Source of the DNA: Irineochytrium annulatum | Lineage: Eukaryota; Chytridiomycota; Chytridiomycetes; Chytridiales; Chytridiaceae | Length of the DNA: 64,000 bases | NCBI GenBank assembly: GCA_027600665.1 | Contig: JADGJL010000005.1 | Location: forward strand, 124,001 to 188,000 | Direction of reading: 5' to 3' | In this document: positions 44,460-53,295 of the stretch, in pieces | Layout: each line of letters starts with the position of its first letter | Numbering within the stretch: the stretch's first letter is position 1 | Made by a program: the position numbers and the translations under genes | Notes under the pieces: model-generated | What the model was told of the DNA's origin: nothing | Seen by the model: the letters and a program-made list of their open reading frames with translations, nothing else | Databases searched by the model: none

Positions 44460-44831
44460 TTAACGTCGTGGTGGAACATCGTTCTCGGGTTTGGCATCTG
44501 CACCAGCACCATTGAGCAGATCAGTACCATGCAGTGCGTCCGGATCGGGGGCAGCAGGATCAACTGGACTGTTTGGTTGCAGCAGGTCTGCATCCGGTAC
44601 AGATTCTAGCGGTGTCTCAGCCAAACGTGAATCCAGTTCCGGCTCGTCCACAGCCGTTGCGGCTACGGGTGCAAGATCCGCATCTTCCGTTACAATCCGT
44701 CTGCCGGAAACTTCATCAAAGGTATCCATATCGCCTTCCGGGACTTCCGTCTCTGGCGGAATATCGCGGAACCTCTGATAACGGTCATAATAGCGGTCGC
44801 TCTCTTCGTTACTAATTGGTTTGTCAGACAT
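44460..44831 (-). CDS. Acidic low-complexity hypothetical protein
   Basis: 123 residues, rich in Asp, Pro, Ala and Glu, probably disordered, with an N-terminal segment (NEESDRYYDRYQRFRDIPPETEVPE, in part) that may be the conserved portion. ATG 44831 follows AAAGGAAG. It lies 39 nt before the 64-residue acidic gene, so both probably form one unit. No function can be named. Confidence 0.65.
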   Translation of the reverse strand: MSDKPISNEESDRYYDRYQRFRDIPPETEVPEGDMDTFDEVSGRRIVTEDADLAPVAATAVDEPELDSRLAETPLESVPDADLLQPNSPVDPAAPDPDALHGTDLLNGAGADAKPENDVPPRR

Positions 44832-44950
44832 GAATAACACTTCCTTTCATTGTTGGTTGCCCAAGCTTCTTACCCCGTAGTTACCCAAAGCGCTATTGTT
44901 GTAATCTTGCACATTTTATTATCCCCGGGGTTTGCTACGATATGAATGCC

Positions 44951-45112
44951 TTAGAATTTAGGGAATACATATTTAACCAGGAAGTATAAGAATCCGAAAA
45001 AGATTATCACATAAGCAGCATATTTAATAAATGTGGAAGCGACCATACTTGAATCCGATTTATGCTGAACATCCTTATGTTCCACCTCAACTGTACGATG
45101 CGGCTCATTCAT
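44951..45112 (-). CDS. 53-residue single-pass membrane microprotein
   Basis: ATG 45112 with AAGGAG 9 nt upstream; 53 codons and TAA. A polar N-terminal half (MNEPHRTVEVEHKDVQHKSD) is followed by one hydrophobic helix about residues 28-50 (FIKYAAYVIIFFGFLYFLV). Too short for most gene finders. First of a run of three small minus-strand genes. Function unknown. Confidence 0.65.
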   Translation of the reverse strand: MNEPHRTVEVEHKDVQHKSDSSMVASTFIKYAAYVIIFFGFLYFLVKYVFPKF

Positions 45113-45257
45113 TGCAATCATCTCCTTAGCGTGTTTGTTTGCTTTGAGAAACCATTACACCTGAAGCAAAGGATTGAATCTCGGTCACCGTTTTTACAGC
45201 TTTTCCTGTTTTGCCTATGTTATGATTAAGCTTGAATATGTAAGGGAGGGGTCTCAA

Positions 45258-45539
45258 GTGGACTGGTTCACACTGGGCAATATGATTACACGCATCCGTA
45301 TCGGGCAAAAGGCGTCTACACCCGGTTTCTCCCGTACCGTCATCCGTCGTCCGGACGGTTTATTTTGGGTAGGCGGAATATGGTCCGGACAAGTTGTACA
45401 GTTGCGGGATTTCCTTTTTTCCGATATATGGACCATCTATGATGATGAGGAAACAGAGCAGTGGCTTGAATTCCGTAGTCAAGTTGAACAGAAAGAGCGG
45501 GAAATGATAGAGAACCAGTTCGAAGACTTGCGTGATTAA
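45258..45539 (+). CDS. Small hypothetical protein
   Basis: 93 residues from GTG 45258, chosen because AAGGGAGGGG lies 7 nt upstream. Soluble, with a central beta-rich part (FSRTVIRRPDGLFWVGGIW) and a highly charged helical C-terminus (WLEFRSQVEQKEREMIENQ). No domain recognised. Divergent from the microprotein run. Confidence 0.62.
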   Translation: MDWFTLGNMITRIRIGQKASTPGFSRTVIRRPDGLFWVGGIWSGQVVQLRDFLFSDIWTIYDDEETEQWLEFRSQVEQKEREMIENQFEDLRD

Positions 45540-45691
45540 TCATATATGCATAACAATAAAATGGAAATAAAACTATAAATCGACTTAAATGTGAAAATTC
45601 ATTTTATCTAAGAAGGTGACGTGACAAATGGTGGCGAATGATAAATGAGAGAATCTAAGATAGGGAAAATTGGAACTTTGAGGTGCTGTGA

Positions 45692-47590
45692 ATGAAAAAT
45701 GTGCCCAAAGCTATCGTCATCTTATGGATGAGTGTATTGATTATTCTAGGTATGCCACATGGAATGGTCTTTGCAACTACAGGAGCGATTCAGCAACCTG
45801 CATCCATTACAGGATGGGAAGTAAAATGGGGGAACGTTGACGATCAAGGGTTCATAAGTGAGGTTAAGGGAACAGATGAGATATGGGAAAAGCAGGGCAT
45901 CGATAAGTTAGAGTATAGCAATACGGATCGATCGAGTTCCTTATGGACTCGCCTGACCATCCCTGAATTGAGTGAAGAAAGCTCAGCCATTCGATTTGAG
46001 AACATTAAAGGCAATCATATTGTTATCTATCTGGAGGACCGCAAGGTCTACGAGAACTACCATTACAATTATGATAATAATGCGGTGTTACTACCCTTAT
46101 CCAGCGAAAATTCGGGTGACACGCTCTATGTATGGTCGCAAAATGAGAAAGGTCGTCTGGGCATACAAGGTACTGTTCAAGTTGGACCTTATGCTGCGTT
46201 ACAGGAGAGATATATTCATAACGGGCTTATTGATGTCATTTTGGGTGCGACCTTTGTTTTCACAGCGATTACGATGCTGAGTTGTACGTTCTTCCTTGGC
46301 AAATTCCATAAGGGATTGTGGATCTCACTATGCATGGTGATGGGTTCCATCGGCACAATGATCATCACGTATTCGCAATTTTTGTATACGTTCTATCAGG
46401 TATATGGTGACCTGTATTCGGTAGTCTTTGATCTGGCTATGCTGCTGGGAATGCCAGCGCTATGTTATTTTTTTGAGCAGATTATCGGGCCGGGACTGCA
46501 TGGTATCTTCACCAAACTGCGAAAAATAACATTCATATATTCAGTTATCGCTGTGTTCTCTCTATTTATCTACGTTACTTCAGGTGGGCAATGGGAGTTT
46601 CTCTACAATCTGCTCGTACAGCGTGTGGTCGGTATGGTGCTGGTCATCCTGCTGACAATTCTGTTGGTTGGAACCATCGCCAAAGCACTGCAACGAAATC
46701 GGGAAGCCATCCTGCTTGCGACAGGATTCGGTACATTTGCCTTGATCAGTGTGGCTGAACTGTTGTGGTATTATCAGCGGAGTGGGACGTATCATCTGTT
46801 ATGGTGGAAATGGTCCATGGTTGCATTTGTGATCTCGCTGATTGCCATTCTCGGAAGTCGGTTTGCCGAAAAACACACCAAAGTGCTGGAGTATTCCAAG
46901 GAACTGGAGTTATTCAACAATGAGTTGCAGCGATCCGAGAAGATGGAGATTATTAGCGAATTGGCAGCTTCCGTTGCCCATGAAGTACGTAATCCGCTTC
47001 AGGTGACAAGAGGGTTCCTGCAACTTATGACAGAACAGGAAGACAACAAAAATAAGGGATATGTGCGTATTGCACTGGAGGAACTTGACCGTGCTTCGGG
47101 CATTATCACGGACTTTCTTACCTTTGCCAAACCTGAATTCGACCATATTATCTCGCTTAATATCTCGGATGAGTTCAATCATATTGAAGGTATCCTTGTA
47201 CCGATGGCTAATCTGGAAGGTGGCAAAATCACCACTGATATTCCGCCAGATTTATATATTCGGGGCAATTCCTCGAAGTTTAAGCAGGCTTTTATCAACA
47301 TTATCAAGAACAGTATTGAAGCTCTGCAGGGACAAGGCCAGATTGATATCTGGGCTTACAAGCAGGATGGGGTTATTAAGGTGCATGTCAGGGATAATGG
47401 AGAGGGAATGGATGAGGAAGCACTCTCCCGGTTGGGCGAGCCTTATTTCTCCAATAAAATCAAAGGCACTGGTCTCGGCATGATGGTGACATTCCGAATT
47501 GTTGAAGCGATGCAAGGACAGATCAGCTTTACAAGTACCAAAGGGGTAGGAACAGAAGCGGTTGTATCTTTTGCTGAGTTCGTCGAATGA
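45692..47590 (+). CDS. Sensor histidine kinase with 7TM (7TMR-DISM-like) sensor, orphan
   Basis: 632 residues. Signal peptide (about 1-29), an extracellular domain of about 150 residues (jelly-roll-like, SSLWTRLTIPELS, NHIVIYLEDRKVYENY), seven membrane helices (about 180-395), a HisKA domain with the phospho-accepting His430 in VAHEVRNPLQ, and an ATPase domain with NIIKNSIEAL (N box), DNGEGMDEE (G1) and GTGLGMMV (G2). This is the 7TMR-DISM receptor architecture. No response regulator is adjacent, so its partner is elsewhere; it may feed a phosphorelay. It is convergent with the NHLP peptide gene. ATG 45692 after GAGGTG. Confidence 0.9.
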   Translation: MKNVPKAIVILWMSVLIILGMPHGMVFATTGAIQQPASITGWEVKWGNVDDQGFISEVKGTDEIWEKQGIDKLEYSNTDRSSSLWTRLTIPELSEESSAIRFENIKGNHIVIYLEDRKVYENYHYNYDNNAVLLPLSSENSGDTLYVWSQNEKGRLGIQGTVQVGPYAALQERYIHNGLIDVILGATFVFTAITMLSCTFFLGKFHKGLWISLCMVMGSIGTMIITYSQFLYTFYQVYGDLYSVVFDLAMLLGMPALCYFFEQIIGPGLHGIFTKLRKITFIYSVIAVFSLFIYVTSGGQWEFLYNLLVQRVVGMVLVILLTILLVGTIAKALQRNREAILLATGFGTFALISVAELLWYYQRSGTYHLLWWKWSMVAFVISLIAILGSRFAEKHTKVLEYSKELELFNNELQRSEKMEIISELAASVAHEVRNPLQVTRGFLQLMTEQEDNKNKGYVRIALEELDRASGIITDFLTFAKPEFDHIISLNISDEFNHIEGILVPMANLEGGKITTDIPPDLYIRGNSSKFKQAFINIIKNSIEALQGQGQIDIWAYKQDGVIKVHVRDNGEGMDEEALSRLGEPYFSNKIKGTGLGMMVTFRIVEAMQGQISFTSTKGVGTEAVVSFAEFVE

Positions 47591-47623
47591 CGAACTCACA
47601 GAAGCATACAGCGGCTTTTTTTG
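47576..47623 (+). terminator. Hairpin spanning the kinase stop codon, with T tract
   Basis: Perfect 9-bp stem GAGTTCGTC / GACGAACTC with loop GAAT; the TGA stop (47588-47590) lies at the 3' edge of the loop. A T7 run starts 19 nt later. It may end transcription or influence termination of translation. Confidence 0.45.
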
Positions 47624-47667
47624 TCCCTACCCCTAATCACTTACGTTACCAATTTAACTCACCCGAT

Positions 47668-47910
47668 TTAACTTCTCCAAGGTCCGCAATTCACATCATA
47701 ATTTACTTTGGAAGGATTGGGAGGTATGACAAGAACATAATCATTCTGCTGCTCCTCAACGGTACGTACCTGAATGTGCTCCGGGATTATGATTCCGAAA
47801 GCTTCACGAAGCGCTTGCTTCGGATTGGAGTGCAATTGTTGTCTGAAATGCTCGTCAGTCCAAGCCTTTTCAATAATATCCTCATGCAACGTTTTCTCTG
47901 ATACCATCAT
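47668..47910 (-). CDS. NHLP-leader peptide, RiPP precursor type
   Basis: 80 residues. The leader matches the nitrile-hydratase-like leader family (NHLP, TIGR03793): EDIIEKAWTDEHFRQQL, NPKQALREAFGIIIPEHIQV and VLVIPPNP, normally attached to precursors of ribosomally made, modified peptides. The short remaining tail (SKVNYDVNCGPWRS) would be the core, with one Cys and one Trp. There is no double-glycine cleavage site. Start is ATG 47910, 9 nt after AAGGGA; the ATG at 47928 has no site. It lies 55 nt downstream of the class I isoprenoid-type enzyme and is co-directional. No ABC exporter, lanthionine or radical SAM gene is in the window. Confidence 0.85.
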   Translation of the reverse strand: MMVSEKTLHEDIIEKAWTDEHFRQQLHSNPKQALREAFGIIIPEHIQVRTVEEQQNDYVLVIPPNPSKVNYDVNCGPWRS

Positions 47911-47964
47911 CGTCAACATTCCCTTCATATTTGAAATTAAACTGAATCAGCTTAGTCCTTATGC

Positions 47965-48912
47965 TCATAATTCCAACTGTTGATCGCTGAGCCAGTGATG
48001 AAACCCACCTTGGAGGAGCCGTTTCTTCCGTTGTGTAATGTCCTGAACGGCTTGTACTAAAGTGCTGCATAAATAAGAATCAAACACCTCGAGATGCGAT
48101 ATCCCTAAGTTAGACGATGTTAATGTACGATTATAGTGAAATGCAATGTCTACATAAGAGTTCATGAGTTGAGTGTTGTATACATTGTCATGTATACGTT
48201 CGCTAAGAGGATGAGCGGGATAGTTGTGATTCAGTGCTGCGGATATGTGGGAGAGGTAGCTGTTGTAGTTTCCATGCACAGCATCTTGATGCGTATCTGT
48301 GAAGTCATCGGTCATCTGGAGTGTCATGAGTGTAATGTTGATGGCAGAACATACCGGGATGATCCGCTCGGATTGATTCAACAGAAGGAGTGCACCCGTA
48401 GCTCCGATGAGTAGAGGGGCAGCCTTTTGCGCAATCAACAAGGGATTCTGTTGAAAATAATCAATGAAATGCTCACCCGTAACACTCACGGCCCAATCCA
48501 CTACATATTGTCTGAAATAGATCCAGAACGTGGAGGAAAGATCGAATAATGCCGAGTAAGATTGAAGTGCATCCATGTAATATAAATTGCCCAGGGACAA
48601 CTTCAGAGCGGCATTCTCCGGTTGTTCATCCATCACGTCGTCCTGATTCAGAAAATATAACATGTGAATCAGACAGGCTGTACTTAATTGGTGTGCTTTC
48701 TCCTGAGGCAGTTGATCCGAGTACTGCATCCAAAGTGGGATGATATACCCGATATAACTGTGCCCCGAATCTCGTAACAGGGGATTAACCGAATGAAGTT
48801 GCTCCAATGCATGTCCTGACAAGGGTTCGGGATATTCCCGTACGAGTTGTTCCGCTGAAGCAAAAACGACCTCCAGATCGGAGCTAAACGGATCTAACCA
48901 ATCTTTCCGCAT
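47965..48912 (-). CDS. Class I isoprenoid synthase-fold enzyme, putative peptide prenyltransferase
   Basis: 315 residues. All-helical class I isoprenoid fold with two aspartate-rich motifs: Q-D91-D92-V-M-D95 and T-D202-D203-F-T-D206 followed by T-H-Q-D210 and GNYNSYL, the arrangement that binds diphosphate through magnesium. It is closest to the group annotated as class 1 isoprenoid biosynthesis enzymes, related to polyprenyl synthases and to ComQ, which prenylates a Trp in the ComX pheromone. Start ATG 48912; upstream in-frame sequence runs over the divergent gene and has no ATG. It is first in a two-gene operon with the NHLP peptide. Whether it makes a terpene or modifies the peptide is inference. 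Confidence 0.82.
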   Translation of the reverse strand: MRKDWLDPFSSDLEVVFASAEQLVREYPEPLSGHALEQLHSVNPLLRDSGHSYIGYIIPLWMQYSDQLPQEKAHQLSTACLIHMLYFLNQDDVMDEQPENAALKLSLGNLYYMDALQSYSALFDLSSTFWIYFRQYVVDWAVSVTGEHFIDYFQQNPLLIAQKAAPLLIGATGALLLLNQSERIIPVCSAINITLMTLQMTDDFTDTHQDAVHGNYNSYLSHISAALNHNYPAHPLSERIHDNVYNTQLMNSYVDIAFHYNRTLTSSNLGISHLEVFDSYLCSTLVQAVQDITQRKKRLLQGGFHHWLSDQQLEL

Positions 48913-49131
48913 CGTTACGTCTCGTCCTTCCTGCGATAAGGTGGTCCAGGACTGTTCGACTGAATCATGAAGTACATTCAGTATAGCTGAAATAAACTGA
49001 AAAAAATAGGATTTTTTGTGATCAATTGTGAGAAAAATGATGACTTTTTGTATTTTATGGCATAAAAAAGTGGATTTTAGGCTCAAACTAGGAAGGTACA
49101 GAGATTTCGACATCGGAAAGGCGGCAGAAAA

Positions 49132-49869
49132 ATGAACTTGAAATGGAAAACATGGATGGCAGCCGGATTGGCAGCCGTAGTTATAACAGTAGCAACAGGA
49201 CATGTAGCATTCGCTGATTCAACGGCTCGGGCTGAGGAATATGGTGGTGCATCAAAAACTTCTTCCTCCGGCAAACCAGCGAAGCCATGCATGCAGGCAG
49301 GACACGGTCTGTTCATGATTGGTGAAACGGCAGACTTGCTTGGCATTGGACTTCGGGATCTGAAAGAACAGATGGAACTTGGCAAGACGTTGTCCCAGAT
49401 TGCGAAAGAGCGTAAGGGACTTAGTGAGGAGCAGTTATTGCAGAAGTTGAAGCCTACACTTGCACAGCGTCTGGATCAAGCAGTAGAAGAGGGGTGTCTC
49501 ACCAAGGATCAGGCTGCAGCCACGAAGGCGGACATGGATACCAAGTTAAAAAAGGTCATCAATACCCCGCTGCGTGATTTGCGGCGTGAATTTGCCCACC
49601 ATGGCAAACGTCCCATGGTGGATAAAGGCGAAATTGCCCGGTTTATTGGAGTCACCCCTGCTCAACTTCATGAACAGCTTCAGGGAGGGAAATCCTTGGC
49701 TGAGATTGCTCAGGCAAAAGGCATTAGCGAAACACAGCTGGTTAACAAGCTGAAAGAACAATTAACAGGTGATCTGAAGAGATTTGTGAATCAGAAGGGC
49801 AACGTACATCCAGCCCCAGGTCCCCAGGAACCTGTTCCGGGACGATCAACGTCGAGCGAAGCAAAATAA
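49132..49869 (+). CDS. Secreted protein with two helical repeats
   Basis: 245 residues. Signal peptide (about 1-29, cleaved near AFA-DS). The mature protein has two copies of a helical unit: ADLLGIGLRDLKEQMELGKT-LSQIA...GLSEEQLLQKLK and ARFIGVTPAQLHEQLQGGKS-LAEIA...GISETQLVNKLK, both with L-x2-L-x4-GK-L-x2-IA. The tail is Pro-rich. These repeats occur in bacillar secreted proteins of unknown role. Divergent from the isoprenoid-type enzyme; terminator at 49863. Confidence 0.78.
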   Translation: MNLKWKTWMAAGLAAVVITVATGHVAFADSTARAEEYGGASKTSSSGKPAKPCMQAGHGLFMIGETADLLGIGLRDLKEQMELGKTLSQIAKERKGLSEEQLLQKLKPTLAQRLDQAVEEGCLTKDQAAATKADMDTKLKKVINTPLRDLRREFAHHGKRPMVDKGEIARFIGVTPAQLHEQLQGGKSLAEIAQAKGISETQLVNKLKEQLTGDLKRFVNQKGNVHPAPGPQEPVPGRSTSSEAK

Positions 49870-49908
49870 AGAAGCGTGTCTCCATCAGGGGACGCGCTTC
49901 TTTATTTT
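49863..49908. terminator. Strong bidirectional terminator
   Basis: 14-bp perfect stem AAAATAAAGAAGCG / CGCTTCTTTATTTT, T-rich on both sides. It overlaps the stop codon regions of both convergent genes. Confidence 0.92.
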
Positions 49909-51160
49909 AAAACGGCTCACTTGTTCCCGGACTGCGAGTTGCACCGGGTGAGGGGGTTCGCTCAGGTAAATTTCTTTTGTCCACAGCGCCAGCTGAATCC
50001 GGGGTTGAACGTGGTTTGCGCATTAACCCTACGGTGAAACGTGAGCCAGGAAGTTTGGAGAGTGCCCAGCTGATTGCAAGAGCAATACTAACCGTAACAA
50101 GGAACGATAGCAGTGTTACAGGCAGATGCCATCCACTGAGTTGGAGCGGTCTGGTTACGTAAGCGATCGCGTAGATCACCAGCGCATGAACCAGATATCC
50201 ACCAAACGAATAACGGCCAATCCAGGCTAATAGGCGCTGAAACCATGTGTCTTTGCTCCGCATCAGTACAAGGAAACCATACATCATAAGCATCTGGGCC
50301 ATAATGATCAGAAATGTGGTTGGTTTCAAATAGGTGGAGATATTCAGATTAACAACATCCCCGGACCCGCGAAGCACATCGTAACCCAGCCATATATACA
50401 TCACTATAAACAGACAGATGGTCCATGGCAGTAACTTGGTGGTCCAACTTCTCCAGCTATCGACTGACCAGGCACATACGGCACCCAGTAAAAAGTAGAA
50501 CCAGTACATCACCCATGAATAGGAGCGATACTGCAGCAACGTTGACCATGGCTCAGACATGGATTCTGTCCAGCCCCCCATATTGTAGTAGGACCATTTC
50601 ATAAGCAGGGCGTAGAGTGCAGATGCAAAGAGAATTAGTGTCACAATAACTTGCATTGGCGTGAAACGTATGACGTTTTGGATACGCTTCTGAATGGCTT
50701 TTGCTCCTGTCCAAAACAGGGGGAACAGAATATAGAACTGAAACACCATAATGACAAACCAGAGATGATATCCGGTCTGTGGTAGAAACAGTTCACGAAC
50801 CAGACTGCGCATATCTGGTATGCCACTGGCCCAGAACGCAGGGGTAAAAATTCGGACAGCAAGCCAATAGATGAGTGTCCATACCACAAACGGCATATAG
50901 ATATCGCCAAATCGCTTTCGAATGAAGCGAGGGTATTCCGGTTTGGTGTTATGGTGATGGTAAAACAACATGACTCCCGACAGAAATACAAATGTTGGCG
51001 TACCAAAACGGGTCAGATGATAAATCATAGTCAGCATAATGGAATCGGGTTGTTCAATATCGGCGCGATAGATATACTCGGCGATATTATGCTGCATGAC
51101 GATCGCCAGAAAGGCAATGCCACGCAGTTCGGTCCATTCCGCTATTCGCGGTTTTTTCAC
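49907..51160 (-). CDS. Acyltransferase 3 family membrane protein (OafA-like)
   Basis: 417 residues with about ten membrane helices. Family landmarks: RGIAFLAIVMQHNIAEY (the R-G...H motif with conserved His), FGTPTFVFLSGVMLFY and HLWFVIMVFQFYILFPLFW. Such enzymes O-acylate cell-surface polysaccharides or peptidoglycan. The C-terminal 30 residues form a Pro/Ser-rich tail with no fused GDSL domain. Start is GTG 51160, 8 nt after GGAGG. Co-directional with the LCP gene upstream but separated by a terminator. Specific acceptor unknown. Confidence 0.88.
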   Translation of the reverse strand: MKKPRIAEWTELRGIAFLAIVMQHNIAEYIYRADIEQPDSIMLTMIYHLTRFGTPTFVFLSGVMLFYHHHNTKPEYPRFIRKRFGDIYMPFVVWTLIYWLAVRIFTPAFWASGIPDMRSLVRELFLPQTGYHLWFVIMVFQFYILFPLFWTGAKAIQKRIQNVIRFTPMQVIVTLILFASALYALLMKWSYYNMGGWTESMSEPWSTLLQYRSYSWVMYWFYFLLGAVCAWSVDSWRSWTTKLLPWTICLFIVMYIWLGYDVLRGSGDVVNLNISTYLKPTTFLIIMAQMLMMYGFLVLMRSKDTWFQRLLAWIGRYSFGGYLVHALVIYAIAYVTRPLQLSGWHLPVTLLSFLVTVSIALAISWALSKLPGSRFTVGLMRKPRSTPDSAGAVDKRNLPERTPSPGATRSPGTSEPF

Positions 51161-51245
51161 ATGTAATCCTCCCTCCAGGAACCGGAGTTCATCATATAAG
51201 GGTACCTGTTAAACATTAAGGCTGCATTAAATGGGGAAAATAGGT

Positions 51246-51279
51246 ACAAAAGAAGACGGCCGAAGCCGTCTTCTTTTGT
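51246..51279 (-). terminator. Terminator after LCP gene
   Basis: 15-bp perfect stem ACAAAAGAAGACGGC / GCCGTCTTCTTTTGT with loop CGAA. Confidence 0.92.
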
Positions 51280-51344
51280 GGGTATTAAACTGAAATATAC
51301 GTTGTTTAATAATCGCTTCATTTTCAACTCTGACTCTGTTATTC

Positions 51345-52340
51345 TCAGTTCTGTTCATCTGATGATGGAGACTCCGAGGGCGCAGCATCTTCTTCAAACA
51401 GTTTCTGAATATAGGACTGGAGTTTGCTTACATCGACACCCAGCACCTGAGCGGAACCGACCAGTTCATTGGTGAGCAGCTTGTTCGGTGGAATCTGCTG
51501 CTGGTCTATTTCGTTCGCATGGATATCGAAGCCAAGGGACGCCAGTTTCAACATCTGGGTCGGACTAAGATCCGTCTCTATGTAAGGTGCGATCGCTTCC
51601 AGGATATCCGGGATTTTGAAGAGCGAAGTGGTACTCTGCATCTTTTTGGCCAGTTCGGTCATGAAGATTCGCTGCCGTTCGGTACGGGTGAAATCCGAGG
51701 TAGCATCATGGCGGAAACGAACATATTGAAGGGCTGTTTTGCCATCCATATGCTGCAATCCCTTTTTTAAATCGATGTCATACATATGTTTATCCGCTTT
51801 ACTGGTGTAATACATATCTTTCTCAACATCAATCTCAATACCACCTACCGCATCAACGAGTGCCATGAAGCCTGTAAAGTCCGTGTACACATAATGCTGA
51901 ATGGGAATACCGAGCAGATCACTGACGGTTTGTTTGGTCAGCTCTGCACCTCCGTAGGAAAAGGCTGCATTGAGCCTGCTCTTTCCATGACCGGGGATTG
52001 CGACATAGGTATCTCGCAGTACGGAGAATAGATGGGCTTTCTTCGTGACGGGATCAATAGAAGCGACCATGACCGAGTCCGAGCGTCCCGCATCGTCACC
52101 CCTTGAATCTCCGCCAAGCAGCAGAATGTTCACCCGTTCCTGGCCCTCCCATCTGGGAATCGTTGTCGTTTGGGTATCTGAGTCGCTGTCTGTGCCAGAT
52201 GAGGAAGCGTCGGATGAAGTCCCGGAAGTGGTTGAGATGCTATTGGCAAAATGAACAATCGAATATCCGTAATATACAACGACCCCTGTGACAGCAAGCA
52301 TCAGGGTCAGGGCTGTACCCCATAACCATTTTTTAAGCAT
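51345..52340 (-). CDS. LytR-CpsA-Psr (LCP) family cell-wall ligase
   Basis: 331 residues. One N-terminal membrane anchor (about 4-30), a Ser/Thr/Asp linker (about 38-60), then the LCP domain: VNILLLGGDSRGDDAGRSDSVMV (landmark region with the catalytic Arg/Asp), LRDTYVAIPGHGKSRLNAAF and ALQYVRFRHDATSDFTRTERQR. These enzymes transfer teichoic acids or other polymers from undecaprenyl diphosphate to peptidoglycan outside the cell. ATG 52340 with AAAGGTG upstream; upstream in-frame codons have none. Divergent from the PAP2 phosphatase, also an undecaprenyl-lipid step. Confidence 0.92.
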   Translation of the reverse strand: MLKKWLWGTALTLMLAVTGVVVYYGYSIVHFANSISTTSGTSSDASSSGTDSDSDTQTTTIPRWEGQERVNILLLGGDSRGDDAGRSDSVMVASIDPVTKKAHLFSVLRDTYVAIPGHGKSRLNAAFSYGGAELTKQTVSDLLGIPIQHYVYTDFTGFMALVDAVGGIEIDVEKDMYYTSKADKHMYDIDLKKGLQHMDGKTALQYVRFRHDATSDFTRTERQRIFMTELAKKMQSTTSLFKIPDILEAIAPYIETDLSPTQMLKLASLGFDIHANEIDQQQIPPNKLLTNELVGSAQVLGVDVSKLQSYIQKLFEEDAAPSESPSSDEQN

Positions 52341-52524
52341 AATCTTCACCTTTCTATGTTTGAACTGATATGTAACCCAAACTAGTTTAACAAAAAGAAA
52401 GTAAAATGTCCTCTTTGATTTCGTAACTTCGGTCAATGTGAGGATTGTTTGACAAATAGTTAGTGACTATTTAATATGTAAAAAATAATCTTGTTGTGTG
52501 TAATGGAGGTATTAAAAGCCAGTT

Positions 52525-53076
52525 ATGAATCAATCCGTATTTCATTGGATTAATCAGTTTGCAGACCAAATTCCATTTCTGGACTGGTTTATGATTACAT
52601 CATCGGAGTATGCGGTCTGGGTTATGATTGCACTACTCGTTATTGTATGGTTTCTTGGCGATCCATCCAAACAGCGTATCGTTTTCTATGCTTGCGTGGC
52701 ATCCATTGCAGCGTTAGTTCTGGCGAAATGGGGCATATCACCTGCGGTCGGCCATCCAAGACCTTTTGTGGAGGGAAACGTACATCAACTGGTTGCCCAT
52801 GTACCTGACCCATCTTTTCCAAGTAAGCATGCCTCCTTTGTATTTGCTCTCGCGGCTGCTTCATTCTTTATTGGGCGTCGCTTGGGGTTATGGATGCTAT
52901 TGCTTGCTGTGTTGACAGGGGTGTCTCGTATATACGTTGGTGTGCATTATCCAGGAGATATTCTGGGAGGATTCCTTCTCGGTAGTCTGCTTAGTGTGGT
53001 TCTGATTACAACCCGCAATTATACCAAGTCGATACCTGACTTCTTTATTAACATACACCGGCGTGTTTTTGGTTAG
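52525..53076 (+). CDS. PAP2-type phosphatase, probably undecaprenyl-diphosphatase (BcrC-like)
   Basis: 183 residues, five to six membrane helices. The three PAP2 motifs are clear: K-W...HPRPF (about 71-85), SFPSKHA (about 98-104, with catalytic His) and SRIYVGVHYPGD (about 133-144). Recycling of undecaprenyl diphosphate, as for BcrC, fits the size and topology. ATG 52525; the nearest site GGAGG is 14 nt away, which is long. The divergent LCP gene releases the same lipid carrier, so the pair may be functionally linked. Confidence 0.87.
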   Translation: MNQSVFHWINQFADQIPFLDWFMITSSEYAVWVMIALLVIVWFLGDPSKQRIVFYACVASIAALVLAKWGISPAVGHPRPFVEGNVHQLVAHVPDPSFPSKHASFVFALAAASFFIGRRLGLWMLLLAVLTGVSRIYVGVHYPGDILGGFLLGSLLSVVLITTRNYTKSIPDFFINIHRRVFG

Positions 53077-53122
53077 CGATTGAAAGAAATGTCTAGTGAA
53101 TAGATGGTAGTTATTATTATTG

Positions 53123-53173
53123 AAAGAAGTCTCGTATCTCTGGTTTTTCCAAAGATGGGAGGCTTCTTTTGCT
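53123..53173 (+). terminator. Terminator after PAP2 gene
   Basis: AAAGAAGTCTC / GAGGCTTCTTT stem with inner ATCT/AGAT pairing and T-rich tail. Confidence 0.8.
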
Positions 53174-53295
53174 TTATTTTCGAAGTTACATGAAATTTGT
53201 AGAAATTGAATTCTGACATCTACAATTCATGACTAGAGGTGACGATATATTATTCATATGCATTAGTTTATGCGCTAAGTTGAGGAGTGGGGAAT

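Noticed and set aside
45692..48912. comQXPA quorum-sensing locus
   Set aside because: The peptide has an NHLP leader, the kinase is of HisKA/7TM type and convergent, and no ComA is present; only the enzyme fold is shared.
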